From Thermoplasmata archaeon (lineage in GTDB: Bacteria; Actinomycetota; Acidimicrobiia; Acidimicrobiales; Acidimicrobiaceae): a stretch of 9,443 nt of DNA. Of this stretch, positions 1 through 6,960 are shown piece by piece (position 1 is the first letter of the stretch; every line of letters starts with the position of its first letter). The notes below the pieces were generated by a model. The model saw only the letters and a program-made list of their open reading frames with translations, ran no database searches and was not told the origin of the DNA. Both the position numbers and the translations under genes were made by a program. Location: the NCBI GenBank assembly GCA_021836665.1, contig JAKBHQ010000201.1, positions 1 to 9,443 on the forward strand. Reading direction: 5' to 3'.

Positions 1-358
1 TGATCTGTGTTTTTGTTCCGGGAGTCCGTCGTCGCTGGATACAGAAATCTATAGGGCTCGGCTCGGCTTGCCGTCCCCAGGATTGGCTCAGCTAGCTAAA
101 CGATTTAGATATCCGCATCATCTGGTGCAGTTTTAGAGGCTCGGCAAGCTAAATGGCATCATGGCCTCCACTGCCCGGGCTTCGAGCTGAAGGTGGACAA
201 CTAAGGTCTTGAGGACACAGTGGCTAATAAGACCCTAATACCCGTCGATTGGCCCGGAAGCGAGGTCAAGAGCCCTCTATCTCGATTGGAATTACCCGTC
301 GATCAGAGTTTTTTGCAAAACAGGCGCAGCGACCTTGAGTCGATGGGTGGAGGTCGAC
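1..358. other. Left-edge region without a convincing gene
   Basis: No start-to-stop frame here looks coding. Two plus-strand frames are open at the left edge: one runs for 44 codons to a TAG at 134-136, the other for 30 codons to a TAG at 93-95. Either could be the tail of a gene cut by the window, but neither has a recognisable motif, so I do not call one. The stretch contains the exact 11-bp repeat TACCCGTCGAT at 239-249 and 293-303, with a one-mismatch inverted 9-bp relative at 340-348. It also holds a 6-bp inverted repeat just beyond the stop of the minus-strand cyclase gene. No tRNA or promoter stands out. Confidence 0.5.
330..356 (-). terminator. Weak hairpin after the diguanylate cyclase gene
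   Basis: CGACCT (351-356 on the minus strand) and AGGTCG (330-335) form a perfect 6-bp stem with a 15-nt loop, starting 2 nt after the TAA stop of the minus-strand cyclase. No uridine tract follows directly, so it is not a classical intrinsic terminator. It could be a 3'-end stabilising hairpin or chance. Confidence 0.25.
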
Positions 359-1516
359 TTAGCCGACCCGGTAACTACGCTTTTTGATATTTTTTTCCCT
401 GTACATCAACTGGTCGGCTTTTTCGATCAAGCCGGGAATGTCGGGATTTGGACCTTTGGTGTTGGCGATGCCGATCGAGGCTGAAATGGAAGCCCTAGCA
501 AGGCCATGACGCAACCGGGCAAGGAGCATTTCCGCTCCGGCCTGGTCCGTTTCGGGGGCAAGAATTGCGAATTCATCACCTCCAAGCCTTGCAACGGTGT
601 CGGTCGATCTGCAGGTGTCCTTAATGATTTGGGCTGCATGAACTATAAGCTGATCGCCTTCGCTATGACCTTTGGTGTCGTTAATAACTTTCAAACCATC
701 GAGGTCAATTATTGCGACGGTTGTGCTGCCCATGTATCGTAACGCTCTTCGTTGTTCCTGCTCAAGTGCCATGTTGAAACCAGCTCGATTGGCCAATGAA
801 GTTAGCGGATCGGCGGTTGCCATAATTTCCGCCCTGTCTATCCTGCCCCTGAGCATATCGAGCTCTTGTGAAATTGAATTTGAGGCAGCAGCGAATTTGG
901 CTAGAATGGCCATCATTCCAGCGGCACCCGCCAGGGATGTCTTTAGTGGATTTAGCGAGCATAAAACGAGATAGCGGTTGCTTGCAAACCTGGAAGTAAC
1001 TAGAGCACGTATCGGGCCGAAGCTAAATGCCCCATTTACGATTTGCGCCGACTTTGCGCCAGTCCACTGTTTTGCAATTACGCTGGTATCTACCTGTAAG
1101 GTGTCGAGGTCGCTAGTATCTCTCGAATTCATTCGCCGCGATGTACTCCGGAGGATTTCCGGAGAAAATTCCAGTGGGAGTTCTATCGAATCTCCCGAAA
1201 TAATCAGATCAGGACAGGTTCGACATAGACCTACCTTCAGATAGCGGCCACTAGGGCTTGCTTCGAATACCGAGGTAGCTCCTGAAATCGACCTAACGGA
1301 GTCGAAGGACTCAATAAGGCGAGCCAAAACCGGGTCTGCGGAGAGGAAACCATCTTCCTGGGTCTCCCGCCTGACAGAGTGCATTTCACCATTGTAATTA
1401 CACTTCAGTCCTACCGCTAACCATTTAGTTATTTTTACCAAGTCGGTTGGACGAATTTTGCCTTTTGGCATGCTCCATCTCGGCTGAGCCGAACTCGGGA
1501 GTTGATGAGGATCCAA
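359..1516 (-). CDS. Diguanylate cyclase (GGDEF) with unassigned N-terminal sensor region
   Basis: Predicted to condense two GTP into the second messenger c-di-GMP in the cytoplasm. The C-terminal GGDEF domain spans about residues 232-380: DPLTSLANRAGF at its start, DLDGLKVINDTKGH carrying the Mg/GTP-binding Asp and Asn, GGDEF at 312-316, and a late SASIGIA strand. RSTD at 303-306 lies exactly five residues before GGDEF, which is the RxxD inhibitory site, so product feedback is expected. Residues 213-233 may be a short coiled coil linking the sensor. Residues 20-210 look like a soluble sensory domain (GAF/DICT-like size, CRTC at 99-101 region), but I cannot assign a family; no transmembrane segment is apparent. 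The listed start is TTG (1516) without a clear ribosome-binding site. An ATG at 1471 (residue 16, MPKGK) is an equally good start. Monocistronic, diverging from the ABC ATPase gene. Confidence 0.93.
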   Translation of the reverse strand: MDPHQLPSSAQPRWSMPKGKIRPTDLVKITKWLAVGLKCNYNGEMHSVRRETQEDGFLSADPVLARLIESFDSVRSISGATSVFEASPSGRYLKVGLCRTCPDLIISGDSIELPLEFSPEILRSTSRRMNSRDTSDLDTLQVDTSVIAKQWTGAKSAQIVNGAFSFGPIRALVTSRFASNRYLVLCSLNPLKTSLAGAAGMMAILAKFAAASNSISQELDMLRGRIDRAEIMATADPLTSLANRAGFNMALEQEQRRALRYMGSTTVAIIDLDGLKVINDTKGHSEGDQLIVHAAQIIKDTCRSTDTVARLGGDEFAILAPETDQAGAEMLLARLRHGLARASISASIGIANTKGPNPDIPGLIEKADQLMYREKNIKKRSYRVG

Positions 1517-1796
1517 TAATGACCCAGAAGTCAGTTTTGCAATTCAACTGCTCCGGTCAGTTTGATGCCACCTATTCTGCCGCTAGGCCATCGCAGTGCT
1601 CTGACCGATCTACGATATTTGCTCCTCTAAGGGCGAGCTCCGGCAACAGTTTATGCTTCTGATCTATGATCTAAATGGTCGGCACCTGGTCGGCGAAAGA
1701 TTTCGTGGTCCTCAATGGGTTTTGTCACCTGGTAGGACTCGATGGATTGGCTAAGTTTAACCAGGACAAAGAGTTCTATCGACTCGGGGGAGATCA
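1517..1796. promoter_or_regulatory. Divergent intergenic region (cyclase / ABC ATPase)
   Basis: This 280-bp gap separates two genes that diverge, so it must carry both promoters. A TATGAT hexamer at 1665-1670 resembles a -10 box for the plus strand, but the element 16 nt upstream (GCAACA) matches the -35 consensus poorly. An imperfect inverted repeat at 1721-1770 lies in the likely leader of the ABC gene. No minus-strand promoter could be picked with confidence. A 71-codon plus-strand frame across 1447-1662 has no coding character. Confidence 0.4.
1786..1792 (+). promoter_or_regulatory. Ribosome-binding site of the ABC ATPase gene
   Basis: GGGGGAG lies 4 nt upstream of the ATG at 1797 and supports this start. 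Confidence 0.75.
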
Positions 1797-2648
1797 ATGA
1801 GTGGACCAGTGATATCGGCCGAGGGGATCGGATTGTCTAGGTCCGGTCTGGAGATTTTGTCCGGTATCGATCTAGAAATCAACTCGGGTGAGTTCTTGGT
1901 GATACTTGGTCCAAATGGTGCGGGTAAAACCAGCCTGCTTAGGCTGCTAGCTGCGATCGATAGACCCTCCTTTGGAAAATTGGAGATTTTGGGAGAGTTG
2001 GTCGGCCGAAGCGATATGAGGGCGCTGAGAAGGCGAATTGGAAGTGTCTCGCCGGTTGTTTTAGATCGTTTTATGGGAAGTGCTAGTGCCTTTGAGGTCG
2101 TTCTAACTGGTACTTCGGGTGATTACGCACCTTATTGGCACAGATACTCGCAGTTCGACATGGATGCGACCATGGAACAGCTTCGCAGAGTTGATCTTCT
2201 TGATAGAAAGGAGACTCCTGTTGACAAGTTATCGGCCGGTGAAAGGCAGAGGCTTCTGCTTGCAAGAGCGCTGGTGGGGGAGCCGGAGCTTTTGATTCTG
2301 GATGAACCCGCCGCAGGGCTAGATTTTCCTGCTCGGGAAGACCTCTTAGAGATCTTAGGCGGTGTAATTGATACGGATAAGCGGAGACCGGGTTCGGTGG
2401 TTATGGTGACCCACCACGTCGAAGAGATTCCGAGGGCGGCGAACAGTGTCTTACTACTTAAATCGGGAAAGGTACTTGTTAAGGGAAGGGTAAACGACGT
2501 CCTTTCCAGCGAGAATCTCTCTAACACCTTTAGCAGGGACGTGGCCATCAACACCATCTGCGGACGCTTCTTTGCTATTGCAAATTCAAGTGGCTCGTCT
2601 AAGGACGGAGTTTTCCCGAATTTAAAAAGTAAATGGTCGCAAGGGTAG
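1797..2648 (+). CDS. Stand-alone ABC transporter ATP-binding protein (YlmA/ModF-like)
   Basis: A single nucleotide-binding domain that hydrolyses ATP. Visible motifs: Walker A GPNGAGKT at 38-45, signature LSAGERQR at 145-152, Walker B LLILDEP at 165-171 with catalytic Glu170, D-loop GLD at 174-176, and switch His206 in VTHH. At the Q-loop position the sequence reads IGSVSP (81-86), without the usual glutamine. Similar substitutions occur, as I recall, in the YlmA/ModF-like soluble ATPases. The tail after about residue 240 has no recognised domain. No permease or binding-protein gene adjoins it, so the substrate is unknown. It may pair with a permease encoded elsewhere or act as a non-transport ATPase. 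The ATG follows a good GGGGGAG site. The gene ends 4 bp from the stop of the convergent carbonic-anhydrase-like gene. Confidence 0.92.
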   Translation: MSGPVISAEGIGLSRSGLEILSGIDLEINSGEFLVILGPNGAGKTSLLRLLAAIDRPSFGKLEILGELVGRSDMRALRRRIGSVSPVVLDRFMGSASAFEVVLTGTSGDYAPYWHRYSQFDMDATMEQLRRVDLLDRKETPVDKLSAGERQRLLLARALVGEPELLILDEPAAGLDFPAREDLLEILGGVIDTDKRRPGSVVMVTHHVEEIPRAANSVLLLKSGKVLVKGRVNDVLSSENLSNTFSRDVAINTICGRFFAIANSSGSSKDGVFPNLKSKWSQG

Positions 2649-2652
2649 CCGA

Positions 2653-3192
2653 TTATGAATCGACTCGGCGAAGGTCCGTTTTATAACGCTTCGCATTTTC
2701 CACATACAGGTTCACCGAATCAAGAAATTCGCCTTCTCCCACTTTGTCCGCAAATATCTTGGCTGGAATGCCCAGGGCCATTGCGTGGCTAGGCACGTCG
2801 GTATCGTTGGTTACCACGGCATTCGCGCCTACCAATGAATGCGAGTGGACTCTACAGCGGTGCAAAACTACCGATCCGGATCCAACGAGAGCGTCGTCTT
2901 CGATTATGCAACCTTCAAGGTGCACTATGTGGCCTATGACGCACCTGTCTCCAACTATGGTCGGGAGTTCGGCCGTAGCGTGTATCACCGTTCCATCTTG
3001 AATTGAGGTATCCCTGCCGATTACTATTCGCCCATAATCGCCGCGTAATACGGCATGGGGCCAAATTGAAGATCCCGGTCCTATTTCGACGTTCCCTATT
3101 ACGACGGCGTCGGGGTGGACGAAAGCATCAGGATCAATTTTGGGTTCAGAACCACCAAGCGCATAGATAGCCATAGGTGAAAACCTTAGCAA
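2653..3192 (-). CDS. Gamma-carbonic-anhydrase-family hexapeptide-repeat protein
   Basis: A left-handed beta-helix protein of about the family's usual length. Hexapeptide repeats run from about residue 20 to 145 and a C-terminal helix follows. Family residues are present: RGD at 50-52, QDG at 65-67, and likely metal ligands His71 and His88. The third canonical histidine, five residues after His88, is Glu93 here, while His91 lies three residues after it (IGHIVHLEGC). Carbonic anhydrase activity is therefore uncertain; some family members act in other roles (YrdA/PaaY-like). The listed start is TTG at 3192. ATG at 3174 (residue 7, MAIYALGG) fits family N-termini better and has AAGG 9 nt upstream, so it is my preferred start. 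It lies 27-45 nt downstream of the MFS gene on the same strand and is probably co-transcribed with it. Confidence 0.92.
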   Translation of the reverse strand: MLRFSPMAIYALGGSEPKIDPDAFVHPDAVVIGNVEIGPGSSIWPHAVLRGDYGRIVIGRDTSIQDGTVIHATAELPTIVGDRCVIGHIVHLEGCIIEDDALVGSGSVVLHRCRVHSHSLVGANAVVTNDTDVPSHAMALGIPAKIFADKVGEGEFLDSVNLYVENAKRYKTDLRRVDS

Positions 3193-3219
3193 GGGTGAAG
3201 AGGGCGGGGTGCCATTTGA

Positions 3220-4557
3220 CTACCCTCTGAAACGGAGGGCCGCTCGACCCGTAGCGAAAAATAGCGCCGCAACAAGTGCGGAGGAGGCAACAATTGCATC
3301 TCCGGACCTAAGAGGTAGGTTGATGAGGGTGGGGACTAGAGCTCCCGCTACCCATGCTACCTGGAACCGCATCTCGTACTTTGCAAATATCCTTCCATGT
3401 TGATCCTGGGAAATATGGTGCTGGACTATTGCATCGAAGGATAACTTACCCGAGGCTGCCACCCATCCAACGATCAATGCCAGACCAACCTGTGAAGCTA
3501 TGTCGGCGAAGTAAGCGGCAACGATGGCACAGACGGTTTCCACTACTAAGGCGGCGAGAAGAAGCTGTTGTTCGCGGATGACCAACCTGACTTTCGGCGT
3601 AGTCGCCGTCGCGAGAATCGCCCCGGCGGCCGATGCAAGAAGGACAAGGCCATATTCGTATGCGCTTGAATTGGCCCGTTTTAGGGAGAAGGCGATAAGA
3701 AAGGTGAAAAATCCAACACCTGATCTGAGCACGGCCATCGCTGCAGATGCAAGAAGTGTCGTAGAGTAGCCATCGCCAGATGGTTGGTTCTTTTTAGGCT
3801 TGCTTTGACCAATCTCTTCCTGGGGGTTTTTATCTTTGGCAACTGGATCACTCTTGATAATCGTCCTGTCCAGTTTGCGAGCCTCTCGTGCCAGTACAGA
3901 AAGCTCGCCAAGCATTAGGATGAGCGGAATGACCTCAATCCTGAGGATCCATGGTGATCCGATATGGGGAATTTTTAGTAAAGTTGCGCCGAGAACGCCT
4001 GCGACGATGCCGGCTCCGGCTCCCAGCATAGACAATTGGGAGTTTGCCTTCACGAGTATGGAGGACGGCCCAATTGGCTTTGAATCAGTTTGCGACATGT
4101 CTACGCCATACCCGAGTAGTTCTGGCACTAAGGCAGCTTTGGCTACTAAATACAACTTTGAGGAGATGAGTACGGCTAAGGCTAAGGGAAATATCAACAT
4201 AGAGTGGACATTGTTTGCCATGGCCAACGCCGCAGCTATTCGCACTATGGCCGAGATTAGAAGCACTAGCCGCCTAGCGACCTTGCCGCGATCCAATGCA
4301 GGCGAAAGGATGGGGGAGACGATGGCAAATGGTGCCATCGTAAGTGCCAGGTAGAGGGCTATCTGGGACTTAGCGGCCTGCGGAGAGATTGAAAAAAAAA
4401 GAGTGCCAGCTAGAGCAACGGTAGTAAGGGTGTCCGCTGACACCGAATAGGCGTGGATCCGCCGCAACGATCCCAACGGAGATCCACGATCGAAATAAAT
4501 GGCAAAGTACTCCGAAAGCTGATCTTTGGTGTTGCTGAATCTCGGCCCTTCCCTCAC
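3220..4557 (-). CDS. MFS transporter, first gene of a probable operon with the gamma-CA-like gene
   Basis: An integral membrane permease of the major facilitator superfamily. Two six-helix halves can be traced: hydrophobic segments at about 42-60, 66-86, 95-115, 119-140, 172-195 and 203-223, then 266-290, 301-320, 328-350, 354-372, 395-412 and 419-436. A charged, Lys/Glu-rich cytoplasmic loop (224-263) divides them. LDRGKVARR at 88-96 resembles MFS motif A between helices 2 and 3. The segment HGRIFAKYEMRFQVAWVAGA (388-407) recalls an actinobacterial MFS family of unknown substrate. The start is GTG at 4557 with only a weak GAAAGA site before it, so the first residues are uncertain. A run of nine adenines on the plus strand (4392-4400) falls in the first membrane segment. 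The substrate cannot be inferred. Confidence 0.88.
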   Translation of the reverse strand: MREGPRFSNTKDQLSEYFAIYFDRGSPLGSLRRIHAYSVSADTLTTVALAGTLFFSISPQAAKSQIALYLALTMAPFAIVSPILSPALDRGKVARRLVLLISAIVRIAAALAMANNVHSMLIFPLALAVLISSKLYLVAKAALVPELLGYGVDMSQTDSKPIGPSSILVKANSQLSMLGAGAGIVAGVLGATLLKIPHIGSPWILRIEVIPLILMLGELSVLAREARKLDRTIIKSDPVAKDKNPQEEIGQSKPKKNQPSGDGYSTTLLASAAMAVLRSGVGFFTFLIAFSLKRANSSAYEYGLVLLASAAGAILATATTPKVRLVIREQQLLLAALVVETVCAIVAAYFADIASQVGLALIVGWVAASGKLSFDAIVQHHISQDQHGRIFAKYEMRFQVAWVAGALVPTLINLPLRSGDAIVASSALVAALFFATGRAALRFRG

Positions 4558-4953
4558 TCTTTCATGCTAGAAGGACTTTGGGGCTACTCTTTGTCCGGGG
4601 AGATGTTAACTCGTTAGCAGACGGTGATCTAAAGTCATCAAAAGCAGCATAAGTCCACCTTCAGCGATCATTCCCTCTCCGTGGGAACCTGGCAAATCGG
4701 CTCTTCAATCGGCTGCCAGTCGTTGCATTTTGATTTTGAATCCAGCACTCGCTGTTGCCGAGTTCTGAACGACTCGAAGTGCGGTTCTGGTCTCCGAATT
4801 CAAACAATCGATCTTCGATATCGAAATACCAGGAATACTGGTTTTTGGGAAGCAAAGGAAGCGGGTTGCGTTTGTTCTAGCCAATCTATCGTTTTTGGTA
4901 AGGATTGAGCTGACTCTAGACTGGCTCGGGAACCCATTGGAGGTGCGACTCAT
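4558..4953. promoter_or_regulatory. Divergent intergenic region between two MFS genes
   Basis: This 396-bp gap must hold the promoters of both flanking transporters. It contains a perfect 12-bp palindrome, TTCGATATCGAA, at 4814-4825, a plausible operator. An ACCAG-5-nt-CTGGT inverted repeat at 4828-4842 follows immediately and leads into a T-run. No hexamer pair close to the -35/-10 consensus was found on either strand. The small frames here (4681-4908 plus, 4705-4983 minus) overlap on opposite strands, lack ribosome-binding sites and are rejected as genes. No regulator gene is adjacent. Confidence 0.4.
4939..4945 (+). promoter_or_regulatory. Strong Shine-Dalgarno deciding a TTG start
   Basis: GGAGGTG sits 8 nt before TTG at 4954, with no competing ATG or GTG at suitable distance in that frame. 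This fixes the unusual TTG start of the downstream MFS gene. Confidence 0.8.
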
Positions 4954-6204
4954 TTGACCCTTGACCAAGTTGAAGGGCGGCATTGGCCGATCTCTACTCG
5001 ACTAAGGGCAAGGTATGTTATTACCCTCGTCGCCGTGGCCGCTGGCGTAGCGCAGGGGTTCGGAAGATTTTCATATGCCGTGATGCTGCCCGAAATGACC
5101 AGAACCTACTTGCATTCCTACTCGCTCGCTGGGAGCGTGGGTCTGGCAAATGTTGGGGCATACCTGCTAGGGACTGCTCTGGTGTCCTTTCTGGCGACGA
5201 GGGTGAAGTCGAAGTCACTGGTTGTGTGGGGGCTATTTCTCTCCACTTCTGGGATGACAATGAACTTTTTGTCTCGCAGTGTGTACTTAACTATGCTTTC
5301 TATGGCAATTTGTGGATTAGGTGGATCGTTCATTTGGGTACCAACTCCAGGAATTGCCGCCCGTTCGGTGGAGGTGCGATTCTCTGGCCTAGCAATGGGG
5401 CTCGCTGGGGCCGGGATAGGAGTTCTCATTTCGATCTCGGCGGAGTTGGCAAGGGTGCTTCACGTCTTCGGCGGCCAGCTAGCTTGGCGCCTCCAGTGGG
5501 CGATTCAGGCTGGGTTTGGCCTTTTGGTACTTGTCTTAATAATTGCATTTTTGCCAAAAGAGACCGGGAAGCCCGATTTTCAGCGTGGCAGTGCAAAAGA
5601 CCTGATGCGGGTCCCAGGTTGGAAATCGGTGACCCTTGCCTACACCGCCTACGGACTCTCATATGCCCTTTTCTTTACCTTTTTTGTGGCGGAGATAGAA
5701 CACGGTTCCCACATTTCTTCCTCTGCTGCATCGATTGACTTCGGCATTATTGGCGTTGTGTCTATCTTTGGTGGAATAGTTTCAGGTCGACTTTCAGACC
5801 TTTTCGGACGGACCCTGATAATGGCTGGTGGCTTCCTTTTCATGGTATTGAGTTCTCTGTTGGTTCTGATAGGGGGGTCGGTTGAAGCTATGGTCGCGGC
5901 ATTACTTTTTGGAGTGCCAATGTCCGGAGTGGCAAACTCCGTCGCTTCCTTCATTGGCGACGACGTTCCCGCACGGTCGTTTTCGGCGGTTTTCGGCCTA
6001 GTGACTCTCAGCTTTGGAGTGGCGCAAGCCCTGGCAACTCAACTTGGAGGATCACTGGCCTCCGTTATGGGTAGCTTCACCATGGATTTTGTTATATCGG
6101 GAGTCGCTGCGATGGCGGGTGTTGGACTGTCATTCTCCGCCGGTTATTACCGTAAATTGTCTAGATTGAGCATCCCGGAGACTTCTTCAAATAACGCATG
6201 GTAA
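4954..6204 (+). CDS. YbfB/YjiJ-type MFS transporter
   Basis: A 12-helix permease of the major facilitator superfamily in the cytoplasmic membrane. The first helix region contains AQGFGRFSYAVMLPEM (about 33-48), matching the G-x-GRF-Y-x-LP-M pattern of the YbfB/YjiJ (MFS_4) family, whose substrates are mostly unknown. GRLSDLFGR at 278-286 is a motif A copy opening the second half. PKETGKPDF at 201-209 starts the central cytoplasmic loop, and the protein ends in a short polar tail. Start: TTG at 4954, 8 nt after GGAGGTG. The last 58 bp overlap, on the opposite strand, the 3' end of the ParA gene, so the two genes are convergent. A likely intrinsic terminator lies 22 nt past the stop. Length is close to the family norm; no truncation seen. 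Confidence 0.92.
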   Translation: MTLDQVEGRHWPISTRLRARYVITLVAVAAGVAQGFGRFSYAVMLPEMTRTYLHSYSLAGSVGLANVGAYLLGTALVSFLATRVKSKSLVVWGLFLSTSGMTMNFLSRSVYLTMLSMAICGLGGSFIWVPTPGIAARSVEVRFSGLAMGLAGAGIGVLISISAELARVLHVFGGQLAWRLQWAIQAGFGLLVLVLIIAFLPKETGKPDFQRGSAKDLMRVPGWKSVTLAYTAYGLSYALFFTFFVAEIEHGSHISSSAASIDFGIIGVVSIFGGIVSGRLSDLFGRTLIMAGGFLFMVLSSLLVLIGGSVEAMVAALLFGVPMSGVANSVASFIGDDVPARSFSAVFGLVTLSFGVAQALATQLGGSLASVMGSFTMDFVISGVAAMAGVGLSFSAGYYRKLSRLSIPETSSNNAW

Positions 6205-6911
6205 TCCCTCGAGGCCTTCGAATGGGGAGCGCTCAGTGCTATTGGCGCTCTTTTTTCCTGCATGCGATCGAAGAGGGTTGACTTTACTATTCGGGTCGAA
6301 AATACGTGATTGCCTTCGGACTCTACCAAGTCGACCGCAGCCAAGTCGGTCTTTCTCTGCTCTTGAAACATTGTAAAAAGCACAGAGGTCTTCTGTTTTG
6401 CGACGGTCGGAATTCGATCCTTCGCTTCCACCAGGGCATGTATGGAAAGCATCGAAGGGGTCATAACGAAGATCACTCGATCTGACTCCTTCAAGACTGA
6501 TTGGGCTAAATGGCCAGCGGAAGGAGGAAGGTCAACGATCACCAGATCGTAATCTCCGGCCGCAATTCCCAGTATTCTTGAGGCACCTTGGGCTGGACGT
6601 TTCATGTTCGAAAGCTGCAAGTCCAAATCTATGGTTTCAACTCCGTATGGGAGTAGGTCGAGGTTGTCATAGTCCGAACCTACGATCTGGGATCGGGCCA
6701 CCTTCTCGCCCTTTGAAACGCCCTTGGCCGTTTTTGTCAGACCGTTACCCTTTGCACGCTCAGTCCTTAAAAGCCAGGTAGCTGACCCTTGGGTGTCCAA
6801 GTCAAACAGTAAAGTTCTAAATCCAAGAGTCGCCGCAATATGGGCCAAGCAAACGGAAGTGGTTGTCTTGCCGACTCCCCCTTTTAGTGAGTAACAGGCC
6901 AGTACCTTCAC
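6147..6911 (-). CDS. ParA/MinD-family ATPase, second gene of the CHAD operon
   Basis: A P-loop ATPase of the ParA superfamily, expected to dimerise on ATP, bind the nucleoid without sequence specificity and position a cargo. Visible: deviant Walker A KGGVGKTT at 10-17 with signature Lys10, Walker A' DLDTQGSAT at 37-45, and Walker B VIVDLPP at 124-130. At 254 residues it is a short ParA without an N-terminal DNA-binding domain, like orphan or cargo-positioning ParAs. No parB gene, parS-like repeat or replication gene is nearby, which argues against chromosome or plasmid partition. The start is GTG at 6911 with AGGAG 6 nt upstream. It begins 37 nt after the stop of the CHAD gene on the same strand, so the two are probably co-transcribed. 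Its 3' end overlaps the convergent MFS gene by 58 bp and contains that gene's terminator on the other strand. Confidence 0.92.
   Translation of the reverse strand: MKVLACYSLKGGVGKTTTSVCLAHIAATLGFRTLLFDLDTQGSATWLLRTERAKGNGLTKTAKGVSKGEKVARSQIVGSDYDNLDLLPYGVETIDLDLQLSNMKRPAQGASRILGIAAGDYDLVIVDLPPSAGHLAQSVLKESDRVIFVMTPSMLSIHALVEAKDRIPTVAKQKTSVLFTMFQEQRKTDLAAVDLVESEGNHVFSTRIVKSTLFDRMQEKRAPIALSAPHSKASRDYHALFEEVSGMLNLDNLR
6227..6256 (+). terminator. Intrinsic terminator of the YbfB-like MFS gene, inside parA antisense
   Basis: GAGCGC (6227-6232) pairs perfectly with GCGCTC (6245-6250) across a 12-nt loop, and six T (6251-6256) follow at once. In RNA the stem can be lengthened by G-U pairs with flanking G and U. 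It begins 22 nt after the MFS stop codon and is oriented for the plus strand. It lies wholly inside the coding sequence of the convergent ParA gene, where the same bases encode residues around EKRAPIALSAP. Confidence 0.72.
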
Positions 6912-6917
6912 TCTCTT

Positions 6918-6922
6918 CTCCT
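6918..6922 (-). promoter_or_regulatory. Ribosome-binding site of the ParA-family gene
   Basis: AGGAG on the minus strand lies 6 nt before the GTG at 6911 and supports that start. It adjoins one copy of the 17-bp tandem duplication. Confidence 0.75.
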
Positions 6923-6926
6923 AAAC

Positions 6927-6960
6927 ATCTATTAGTGGGGACGATCTATTAGTGGGAACG
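6927..6960. repeat. 17-bp tandem duplication across the CHAD stop codon
   Basis: Positions 6927-6943 and 6944-6960 are adjacent copies of the same 17-bp unit (beginning ATCTATTAGTGGG) with 16 of 17 bases identical. The right copy contains the TAA stop of the CHAD gene (6949-6951). The left copy fills the spacer in front of the ParA ribosome-binding site. Confidence 0.85.

Noticed and set aside
2..136. Possible C-terminal end of a gene entering from the left
   Set aside because: Two different frames are open at the edge for 30 and 44 codons; neither has a recognisable motif, so a call would be guesswork.
1447..1662. 71-codon plus-strand frame upstream of the ABC gene
   Set aside because: Partly antisense to the cyclase N-terminus, with no ribosome-binding site or conserved-looking content.
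4681..4983. Small frames in the intergenic region between the two MFS genes
   Set aside because: They overlap each other on opposite strands, lack ribosome-binding sites, and one is antisense to the GGAGGTG site of the real MFS gene.
4983..5738. 251-codon plus-strand frame overlapping the YbfB-like MFS gene
   Set aside because: It lies wholly inside the MFS coding sequence in another frame, has no membrane helices or known motif and no ribosome-binding site. The MFS frame has clear family motifs.
6147..6911. Chromosome partition (parAB) locus
   Set aside because: The ParA-type ATPase has no parB neighbour, no visible parS-like palindrome nearby and no replication-origin genes, so a standard parAB locus is not supported.
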